Assembly (NCBI GenBank): GCA_947184155.2
Contig: CAMXCT020001379.1
Span: 93,489 to 157,488, forward strand
Reading direction: 5' to 3'
Source of the DNA: Cladocopium goreaui
Lineage: Eukaryota; Sar; Dinophyceae; Suessiales; Symbiodiniaceae
DNA: 64,000 nucleotides
Below are positions 45,801 to 57,800 of the stretch, in pieces. The stretch's first letter is position 1, and each line of letters opens with the position of its first letter. A model generated the notes under the pieces. It saw only the letters and a program-made list of their open reading frames with translations, made no database searches and was not told where the DNA came from. The translations under genes were made by a program, and so were the position numbers.

Positions 45801-48800
45801 TATTATGGGCATCAATATAGCCAACAATGTGAGCAGCAGATACAAAGGTTAGCTACTTGGGATTCAACCGTTGCTTACATCGGGTTTTGCAGTATTGCAA
45901 ATATGGGTATAAGTTTGATGAATGCTTGTTTGTTGATGATTCTGAGGGGGGTCATACTATCCAAAACATATGCAAAAGTAAGGTAAAACTAAATCAAACT
46001 GGAATAAATAGCGGGGTACCATTTCAGATTCAACATGAATAGTTGAACATCTTAACATGGAGCAAACATGACCAAAGCGTATTCTTCTCGATGATCAAAA
46101 AAAGATGACAATTTGTGTGCGAAAACCGGTGGACCAGGCTTTTGATCCGCAGCCAAAATTGACCAAATCTGTTGGTAGGTAGCCCATGTTTAACCCAGAC
46201 TCCCGTGTAGGAAAATCTTGGATTACACTAAGAATACATTGAGCGTTTTAACAACACATCGCAACACAAGAATGGGCAGACATTGCGGACAAGTAGGAAA
46301 TCATCCGTTTTTGTAATTGCAAAGAAATGGTTTGCAGGCAGATTCATCGGAGATTAGTGGGCTCCCAGTTCTTATGGTTTTCGCCATCTATGATCTTCAC
46401 CGACAGGTGGACAAGAAGAGAAAAGAGAATCAAAGCCAGAGCGAAGACAGTCTCTTGAGCCCATGATACCGGGAGACCGGATTCTATGCCTCGTGAATGA
46501 TGTGAATGGGACAAAATAAATGAACATAAAGATTCAGCAATCAATTTTGGGGTGAAGGCTATGGCTCAAGAATGGTCGTACAAATGGACCCATCGACTTG
46601 CTCATTTAGATATTCTTAGTCGAATTAGTAGTGCTTTAGTGTTGAACCTTTGTGGTCAGGATTTTGACCCCAACCAAAACTACGGAGCAAATTGTAGTGA
46701 CTGCATTGGCTGACCAGCTATCACCAATAGAACCTGAAAATTTGGCTTCACCAACTTAGATTCACCTGAAGAGTTTTCTGACAATGCATGAACTACATCC
46801 AAATCGTTCATCAATTCTACATGTTTTTTTTTTTTTTCTGTAGTTTGCACTGTTTGCACATGACTAAATGACTATATATTATCATTTTGTTGGTAGTAAC
46901 CCATTATATATACGCATATATATATATATAGCCACATGATATTCTCGTTCCCCGTCCCAAATGGTTGATAATCATCCCCCATTTCTGGCAGCCAAATCAC
47001 GTGAATTAGATGCCCTGTACAAACCCAGAAATTATCCCCGGTTTTTGTTAATTGAATGTGGTCATATCATCACCGTAACTCAACAAAAACAACTCGCCGC
47101 AACTCGCCACGTCTGGACAAAGCCTATAATTACAAAATGATCAAAATGTAATCAGCTAAATTCCGCATCCATCGGATGGATGATTCTCACTTGAGGCAAG
47201 TTTTGATCATGTTGATTAGATTGGATCAGAATACAAGGTGCCCCTCAGTTGTAAATTGGTTTCTAAACCCATGTAACTATAGATGTGTCCACCACAAATC
47301 CAGTTGCAAACCAATTTCCTGATTGTGAAGCCACTATCAATCCACCAGATTGGTGGCTAAATCCATCTAACTTCCATTTTTTTTGCATATTTTTCATGGT
47401 TTTCCCCACCTTTTTCTTTAAACAAATAGGTGCTGGGGAACCCACTCCACAAGGTGGTGCCTCCTAGATAGCTAAGTTGGTTTATAACTCCAATAACTAT
47501 GGTTTATAGGTGATATATCTATAGTTAATGGGATTATAAACCAACTTATAACTGGGGGGCACCACCTTGCACCCAAGGCTTGGACGATCGCCTGTGGGAC
47601 CTCTGGGAATGGACCTCGGCGCACGAGCTCTTCCCCGTCCTCAGCGAGGACCAGCGCGGCGTGCGCGCGGCGGTGCTCGGCGTTCAGGTGCCTCCAGAGA
47701 TGATGATGGATGTGGTGACGCACCCGCAGGGGGGAACCTCAGCAGCTTTTTAGAAGATGAAACACACACACATACATACATAATATATATATACATAATA
47801 TATATATATACATAATATATATATATACATAATATATATATATAGTTATATATATAGTTATATATATACACTACTGTATATATATATATATATGTACATA
47901 GATTAATGTTCATTCATGTGTTTTTTTAATCAAACAAGTAAGGTTTAACGTGTTTCATATTTGGTTGCTTTTTCAGCACCAAATATGGCGTCTGAACATT
48001 TTTTTAAATGTGACTGTTGGAATATATGTTCTATGGTAGATGAACATATCAACAGTGAGATGTCTAATTTTTCTACAATATGTTCTATGGTAGATAACAC
48101 AGGTTTGTCTACTGTAGGTAAAAACGGTAAACACCATGGTTTCCTGCAAACTTTCCAAGATCTCCAACCATGCATAAGCAGAGTCAAAGACTTTTGCTGC
48201 CCAGGATTTCTGATCCGCACCAAGGGTCAAGCGCTCCCCGGCAGCTGCTTCTCGCGGGTGAAACGCAGCGACGCACCCTGAAGGGGTGAAGCAAAAAGGA
48301 TATCCATGTGCGGCGGCGGAGGGCATTGGATTAACTTTCAATCGTATGATTTTGTTGTTTCCCATTTCTTGAACTGGAATGATGACCCATAAGTTAGTCT
48401 CTTCTTTTCAACGAGGGTTGTTAACCACCAATCAGAATTGAATTGAGTTTTTTTTTGGCAGGAAATCATTGATGTTTTACCATCTAAATCCGTTCTTTCT
48501 CGATTCCTAGGAAGGATGTCTTGAGTTGTTCTTCGCAAAGATAGTGAGAGATATCCAAGCCATGTTCATTGCCTGTGGTTCCTTCCTCGCGTAAGCTCCG
48601 ACAACAAGAATAGCCACAACATTGGGCTTGTCCAGCGGGGGATCCCCCATTCTATGGCCATTGGAAGGCGAAACAATTGATGATCAAACCCCAAAGAAGT
48701 ACCTCTACTTAGGCAGGATCCCCAAACAGATGTGGGTTTTCTTGGATCACCACTTTGCGAAAAGTAGGGTAACATTGGTGAAGCCAAAGTGACAAAGACG

Positions 48801-51800
48801 TCTTTTTTTTTTGGCGGGACTGCTCTCTGCGATGCCCGGACCCGAAAGTCACTACTTTCCAGAAATCAACCCCTACCCTCTTGTAAACATACCTGGTAGA
48901 GATTCCCCAGTGTTCCATAAAAAGTTGAATAATTGGATAGATGTATAAATACAAATAAATATGCAACAATATGTATATCTATATCAATACATAATATATA
49001 TATATATATGTGATATCATCTACATTGATCTACAAATAGTGCGCTTTTCTGTTTTTCTGTTGCCAAGGTTAGATAACTGGGGATGAAAAGTGTACGCGGC
49101 TTCTCAGGTGGAAGATGCATCCTGTGCCTACCAATGGCTGGTCAACTATGCTGTTGTGGACCGGGCGGGAGAGAGCAGTCCATGCGTAGAACATATATAT
49201 ATATAATATATTATATATATATAATATAATATATATATGTATTTATATGTATATATATATATACACAAGGTGGGGCCCCGCTAGATAGCAAACTTGACTT
49301 ATAACTTCAGTAACTAGGGTTTATGGGGAATATAGCTGATATATCTGATACAACTATAGTTAATGGGGTTGATAAACCAACAAACACAACTGGCGGGGCG
49401 GCGGGGCGCACCTTGTATATATCTTGCTTGATTGTGATCCCTGCAACACCCAACCAGTGACAGCACCAGTTGCTCAATGGCCAGTCTTTGGAGTATCCCC
49501 TGGCCATTGAGACAAATCCACATCATATTTAGCCTTATGTCATTTTCCAGCTAAGATGACCATAAATTGGGAGTTACTATAGCCATATCATCCCATGACA
49601 TCCACACGAACACGGTAGGAAACCCACAACCATCAACTTCATGGGTTTCCCAACTTTTGTGTCATAGATCATGGTTGGCTTCCCCAGGTTTCAGCTGGCA
49701 GGACTCCTCTCAAGTGGATCCGGAGCAGATCTACGTCTTCGGGCGCTCCTTGGGGGGCTGCGTCACAGCCCCTTGGATCCGAAATCCGAAGGCCTTGAGC
49801 GACACGGAGATAGCAGGGATAACATGGGGATATCAGGCAGCAGAGTTATGGGAGACAAACGGGAAAAATATGGGATGTAAAAGCAGCATGATTCAATGAT
49901 AATGATTCCAATATATTCCAATGATGATATGAGATGATATGAGTCTGTCTCTGGAGGATGGGACGCCTATTGATAAACCTGTTTGCTATGTGATGCTGTG
50001 ATAGAGACCAATTTTAACGGAGGTTTTGTCACAGACATCACACTGTGGATCATGAAAACACACACTTCACCATCATGTAGAGCAGGGATTTCGCAGCGAA
50101 GTCGCGTAGCCACTGATTCAGGTATTGGAACTAGTTGTGATCCAAATATTTGGGGACATCGACGTTGCAGACTCTTATTCTTATACACCTTCCAAGCGTG
50201 GCCCTTGGAAACCCGCATCGTTCTTAGGGTTTCCACCAGCTTTGTGCTTGCATGCTCCGTAAACAACCTTAGTCCATCAATAAATTATGGTACATACTGT
50301 TTACATACTGCATGATTTAAATCCTCGCTGAGCAACTTGGTCCAAGTTTCTAAGTGAGGATAACTTGGTTGTATCACTTATTTATTAGTAGATATTTGAA
50401 GTATATAGACGTTATATATATATATAATTATATATATACAATATAAAATTGTATCGATCTATATGTATATGTGTGTATACATATATATATATACTGTATA
50501 TCATATCTTTCTCATCGCTACCTCCCAACTCTGACATCCCAGGTGCGCCTTGTGTCATGGCTGCTGGGCGTGGACGGCTCCGCCAGGTCTCCGCCGACGG
50601 AGACGGAGACGTCGTCGACATCGTCGACGTCGTCGAAGCTGCCGCTGCCTGCAGGCGTTTGGGTCGGTTTCATGGGGATTTCATGGGGATTTCATGGGGA
50701 TTTATATCATCTTTATATGGGATGATAGTTTTTAATGATATTGATATAGATCCTTTTTTTTTGGGTTGATGAATTTATGGTGGATCTTTTCATTATTCTG
50801 ATGTCTTACGTTTTGTCTCACATTCTGACATTTTATAAGGTGTTCTTTCTGGCAGTTGATCTGGCATTCTATCCGACATTTTATTTCACATTCCATCTGC
50901 CACTATATGTAGCACTTAGTTGGCATTCTATCTGAAAAAAAATATCACATCAAACATCCAACATTGATTTCAGTAGTTCCCCACTATTTTGGTGACTCTC
51001 TTTGTATGTTTGGTGACCTCCTTTGCTTTGTACGAACTAGGCCCTTCCCCATGGATAAGCATAACACCACCCTCAGGGTTTATTGCGATCGCGGCATGAT
51101 TTGAATCCATCTAAATTTAGTAAGCACAAGCTTTAAGATCTTTAAGCACGATGTTTGTAGGTCATTTGTACCCATATTTGATGGATCCAAACGAAAAGAA
51201 TGAGTTTGTCTGAACATGGATGAACATGGGATGGGGTACCTCAACAAAATCATTTTTTTTCAATGGTATACACCATTTTCATGGCCACCCAGATCATATC
51301 GTTTCATCTACTTATATATTATATTATATATAATAGCAATATAATCTTATATCCATCCATATCCACATATTATTCCCATAGTATCCCATACTACATTCCC
51401 GTGAAGTAGAGATGAATTTATATTGTTGTTTCACACGACCATCTCCAGGAGAAGTTGGATTTCAATCAATGTGAGCCATGAAAGTGCCCTGTTGATTGGT
51501 TATGAAATCAAGGATTATACTAGCTGTTTTGATGAGGATTGTGAACTAAACTGGGCCATAGGATAGTGAACTCTAGCAGGATTTCATGAGATGGGAAAGC
51601 AGGGAGCGGCAGGCATTGTACTGGAGAACTCCCCCAACTGCATCGCAGATGTGGCCACACACATGCTGCCCTTCCTGAGGCTGGGCCATTGTGATCTAAG
51701 CCACGAAAACGCGAAGAAAGTCGAAGTTCAGCAACAGAAATCAGTCAGACCAGAAAGCCATCAGAAAGCCAATCGTGACCTAGTGGCCCTGTGAGCAAAA

Positions 51801-54800
51801 TCATCAGAAACCCTGGTGCAATGTGAGTAAAATCGACCAAAAAAGTCCAGATTTTTCCCCCAGTTCCCAGGTTGGTTCCCCGCAGTCTCCTCACCTGGCC
51901 CCTGCTCTTGGACGAGTGGCGCAGCAGCGATTGGCTGGACTGGCACCTTGGCAGCTGAGCCAGGGCTAGCTGTAAACTAACCAGGAGATGTGGGAAAAAC
52001 CCATGGAAAAAACACCAGTTGTAGATCAGTTTCCAAGAAAAACCATGGGTTTTCCACCTCTATATTAGTTTAACCCAGGGTTTTTATGTCTTATAATTCT
52101 TCACGTCACACAACAATAAACAAAATATTTCATCTCCGACCGAGACTTTTCTATGTTCAAAATTCCCCAGGACATTTACTGTACCAACCCTTGGAGCGAG
52201 CAGTGGGAGCCATCAAAGAGGCCAAACATATTCTGCACGAATTATAATGACCTCATTGTGACGTCAATGGAATGCTGGGATTTGGATTTGGGGAATCATC
52301 CCCAAATGGCTGCAGTGTTCAGCTATGTTCAGGTTTGTGAACTATTCTGATTCAGCCAGAAATGTCGGAGATGTCCGAAAACATGTAGCCCCCATGATGA
52401 TTTTTCATTGGAGTTTATATTCACAAATGTATGGTGCTTGGGTTTACTACACTTTACTCCGGATGAGGCACATACCTCTCAACCAAGTCTTGTAAGGGTA
52501 AAACAATAAGTACGCCCATCCTCCTATGAAAGAATCCCATTATATGGTCTCAAATACGTGGTTTCATCCCCCTACATCAATCTGACCCACATGAAGTCCA
52601 TGGCGTTGGCGGATGCCGGTCTAAGGATTGGCCAAGTGCTGTCTCTTGGCACAGTTTTCATGACAGGTTTTTCCGTTGCAGCCAGAGTAAACTAACATAG
52701 GTGTGGAAAAACCATGGTTTCCCTCGGAATACGATCTGCAAATAACAAGTTTTCCACATCGAACTGTTCGTTTACAGAGGGTCAATTTCAAGCCTTCTTC
52801 GGTGCGGTTCAGGGTTCGTCTGTGCACGTCAAAAGTGGGTCGTTTGTGCACGTCAGACGGTTGGTCGTCTGTGCACGTTTTTGTTGTGTGTTTTTGTCAT
52901 TGTATCTCTGTAACATGATTCTTCTTCTAGCTTTTTTTTAAACATCTCAAGAGCTGCTTTCGTGTGCCATTTGGTGGAGCTGCTTTCGTGTTCTCTCACT
53001 GAAGTTCACCCAAGTTCTTTCACAGAACTCATCTCACAACTCACACAACTCATCTCACACAACTCCACTCATCTCACAACTCACAGAACTCACAGCCTCT
53101 CATCTCACAAGTCACACAACTCATCTCACACAACTCATCTCTCACAACTCATCTTACACAACTCAACTCACTCAAGAGCTGCTTTCGTGTGCCATTTGGT
53201 GGAGCTGGTTTCGTGTTCTCTCACTGAAGTTCACCCAAGTTCTTTCACACAACTCATCTCACAACTCACACAACTCATCTCACACAACTCCACTCATCTC
53301 ACAACTCACAGAACTCATCTCACACCACTCCGCTCATCTTACAACTCACACTACTCCTCTCATCTCACAAGTCACACAGCTCATCTCACACAACTCATCT
53401 CTCACAACTCATCTTACACAACTCAACTCACTCACGAGCTGCTTTCGTGTGCCATTTGGTGGAGCTGCTTTCGTGTTCTCTCACTGAAGTTCACCCAAGT
53501 TCTTTCACAGAACTCATCTCACAACTCACACAACTCATCCCACACAACTCCTCTCATCTCACAAGTCACAGAACTCGTCTCACACCACTCCACTCATCTC
53601 ACAACTCACACTACTCGTCTCATCTCACAAGTCACACAACTCATCTCACGCAACTCATCTCTCACAACTCATCTTACACAACTCAACTCACTCAAGAGCT
53701 GCTTTCGTCTGCCATTTGGTGGAGCTGGTTTCGTGTTCTCTCACTGAAGTTCACCCAAGTTCTGTCACACAATTCATCTCACATGAAAGAGCAGTGCGAG
53801 GAAATGCTCTACAGCAAGAAAGATGATGAGGTTGCTGTGCGTGTGCAGGCATAGGAACATGAACCTTATTAACTCACCCCACCCCACCGGTAACTCATCA
53901 TGAAAGAGCTGTGCCTGTCTCTGCTCTACGGGAAGAAAGATGATGAGGTTGCTGTGCCTGTGTGTGCATAGGAACATGAACGTTATCATCCCACCCCACC
54001 CCACCCCACCCCCACCCACCCCAAGGGTAACTGATCATGAAAGAGCAGTGCGTGTAAGTGCTCTACAGCAAGAAAGATGATGAGGTGGCTGTGCGTCTGT
54101 ATGCATAGGAACATGAACCTTATTAACTCACCCCACCCCACCGGTAACTGATCATGAAAGAGCTGTGCCTGTCTCTGCTCTACGGGAAGAAAGATGATGA
54201 GGTTGCTGTGCCTGTGTGTGCATAGGAACATGAACGTTATCATCCCACCCCACCCCACCCCACCCCACCCCCCGCAACCAAACCCGAAATGGCTGGCTCC
54301 CAGCCTCAATGTGCGCGGATGACCGCTCTTTGTGCGCGGATGACGCGGTTTCTCTGTGCGCAGATGACTCGTTTGCAATGTGCGCAGATGACTCGCTTTC
54401 AATGTGCGCAGATGACGCGTTGACCTCTTCGGAACCTCGGTTTTGGATCAACCAGGATCAACCTCCATCAGTGATATGGGGGTATCCAAAAATGGTATAG
54501 GTAATATTTTATATAATGGGAAATCCCAGCTTTAAATGGATGATTTGGAGGTACCCGTATTTCAGGAAACCACCCATAATATAATATAACATAATATAAT
54601 ATAATATAATATAATATTATAATATAATATAATATAATATAAAATAATAGTATATATAATAATATATATATATATATAATATAATATAAATAATATAATA
54701 AATATATATAATATAATATATATATAATATAATATATATATATATAATATAATATATATATATATATAATATAATATATATATTATAATATATATATAAT

Positions 54801-57800
54801 ATAATATATATAATATAATATATATAATATAATGTAAATAATATAATATATATAATATAATGTATATAATATAATAATATATATAATGTAATATAATATA
54901 ATATAATATAATAAATATAATGTAATATAATATAATATATATTTAATATAATATATTTACAATATATAATAATATATATAATAAAATATATAATATAATA
55001 TATATAATATAATATATGTATATATAATATCATATATTTATAATATAATATATTTAGAATATAATATATATTATATAATATATATAATATATTTATAATA
55101 TAATATATTTATAATATAATATATTTATAATATAATATATTTATAATATAATATATTTATAATATAATATATATAATATGATATATATATAATATATTAT
55201 ATATAATATGATATATATATAATGTAATATATATAATAATAAATATATATATAATATAATATAAATAATATATTATTATATATATATTATATAATATATA
55301 GATATATATATATTATATTATATATATTATATTATATATTATATATATAATATAATATAATATAATATAATATAAATAATTTATTATAATATAGATATAT
55401 AATATATTATAATATATATAATTTAATATAATATTTAATATAATGTATATAATATAATGTATATAATATATATATAATATAATATATATAATATAATATA
55501 TATAATATATATATATATAATATTACAATATATATATATAATATATATAATATTATATATATAATATAATATATATAATATAATATATAATATAATATAT
55601 AATATAATATATATATATCAGTTGCATTCCGATCGATGTCTTGGATTATCTTTGGATGATCTTTGGATGATGTGCTCTGCAAAGGTCGAAGGACGCAAAG
55701 AGCTTGCAGGTTTGCTTGCTATCAGCCGCTCAGGACAAGGCCAGGAAGCACATCCTACACATCCCTACAGCGGTTGGGTCATCCAATATGCGATCCATAG
55801 AATGAGATGAAAAGTGATCCCTTAGGTCTTGCAAAACAAATGGGAGCCTTAGCCATGACTGGAGGCTTCAATCATGTTGTTAGATCCCGGAATTTGGCAT
55901 CAGGGTTTTTTCAACCACACTCCTGGGATGGGATTAAGCCAGTAGAGATCTCTTCCCTCCAACGAACGTGGCGTAGTTTTAGATCTATTCAGGGTGGGGA
56001 TCATAGTGGTGGTATTTCATGATCATCTTGGCTAGGTATATGTTTCTGTTTCAGGTTTGTTACAGCCCATGTTTGATGGTGAAGCCCTGAGCTGGGGATC
56101 TGGTGAAATCAGGTGGTGCCTCCTTCGTGTATGGAGGACTTGCGAAGAGTTGGGTGACTTGGCCGCGAAAACTGGAGATGGTTTTGGTCGTTCCCCAATG
56201 ATAATGGGAAATTCCATATGGAAGCTATTGTTTTTTGCTATCTTGAACAAATCCAAGTTTTTTTTTGCTATGAAGATTACTAGTACAGATTAGAAGTCAT
56301 AAGACAAGCATCATTTCTTTCTGGCAGTGTTAATGATTTGCGCCACTATGGACGATGACATTTTTTTGTTATCTTTGTGTGGGAATCTCTCACTTGTAAA
56401 TACATGGATGGTAAGTACGAATGACAAGATATGTAACTTTTAAAAGGATTAAAACAGACTTAGCCTGATCCCCATTGTATGGATGGTTTTCCAACATTGC
56501 GATGCATTGCGGAATCGCGGAATCCCGTGGTCACGACAATCTTTTGCGCCTTTCGAAGGGTGTAGAGTTTCTGCGTTTGTCGACGGAGTCGCGGGTTCAA
56601 CACATTGTGCGATACTTGAGTGGCATGTTATACCCTCTGGTAAACTAACATAACTATGGAAAATCACCATTTTCAATGGGTAAATCCACTATAAATGGGC
56701 CATTTTCAATAGCTATTTTGACATAACCAGAGGGTATCATATTTTGGCGGATGTTCATGGATGAACCTCCATCTGCCAACTATTCTTTGTATTTTCTGGG
56801 GTTCTGACCCAATGAAAAAACGCCCATCTATTGGGCTTCAAGATTGTCGATTGGAGTGTGACATGCATATATGTATATATATAATTATATACATAGAGTT
56901 GTCCCATTTCATCATGCACTACATTCCAGTACGTTTCATTACATTACAATGTATTATACTATTTCACTTTCACATCGCTCCGTTTCATTTCAGGACATAA
57001 TGTATGATTATAATGAATTATACATGTAATATTTGTCAGAGAATTCCAAGTGTTTCACGTTGAGCGCAGATCCAGATTCCGCTCGCAAAGAAAGATGGTT
57101 TGGAGATAGAGATGATAGAGTCGGGCGTAGCCACCCCATCATTTTTATATCGAGTTGGTTACATGATGTTACAACCCAGTATATCATATGTCCGAATATG
57201 AGATTCCCATGATAGTTTTTCATCATGTTGAATCATGTTGAATCATGTTGAATCCCCAAGTCATTGATCAAGTCATTGCTGATCCAGGAAAAAATCATCA
57301 TATCAACGATATCAAACCACCTTGTGCCGAGGCAAAAACATCGCAGTTTGGAGGTCTCTTTCCACAGTTTCCAAAGGCCGTGCCGGCTGGGCGATGGTTT
57401 TATAACATCGAGGTAAAACACCATCGGTGGTTAACAGTTTGCCAAAACAAAGACATCAATCAGTATTGATGAATCATTATCCATATACATTGATCAATAT
57501 TGATCAGATGAATCAGTATTCATTGATTATCATAATATTTGAGCCCTTTGATCAATGTATACTGATTCAGTCGACATGAAAAAGACAGTTTTTTTTTCTC
57601 CACCGAACCAAGAAACAAAGATGGTGATCAACCCTGGAGGTTACCATAGCCCTTTTTTTGAGGCCAAACAAGTGGAGACCCCGGAGTTCAGTGTGACTGG
57701 ACCCATCCAACTTGGGGTCCCTTGGGGTCGCTTGGGGTCCCTTGGGGTTCCTTGGGGTCGCTTGAGTCAGGGGCGATCACATGGGCACCTACCTTTTGGC

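Larger units (their letters stand above)
52203..56112. other. 3.9-kb gene C intron region made mostly of tandem repeats
   Basis: Contains an element at 52686-52784, four kinds of tandem repeat and a short island at 55620-55700 (frames ALQRSKDAKSLQ or DDLWMMCSAKVEGRK). An undetected exon with the hydrolase Asp should lie here. Confidence 0.5.

Noticed and set aside
49108-49188. second frame of the 49108 exon (WKMHPVPTNGWSTML, then TAG) as an extension of gene D
   Set aside because: It joins 48590 in phase, but the hydrolase frame of this exon has family support and downstream continuity. Dual coding is not needed.
52962-53747. 261-codon plus-strand open frame
   Set aside because: It is the translation of the 225-260 bp satellite (repeating LISHNSTH-type peptides). 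Period and composition explain its openness.
53774-54402. minus-strand frames with GWGGMITFMFLC repeats
   Set aside because: They are reverse reads of the 117-137 bp tandem array.
56468-56637. GHDN segment as the hydrolase catalytic His
   Set aside because: One frame reads ESRGHDNLLRLSKG, tempting for the His motif, but no AG acceptor exists between the upstream in-frame stop and the motif, and the GDHMGTYLLAGEHYW exon fits better.
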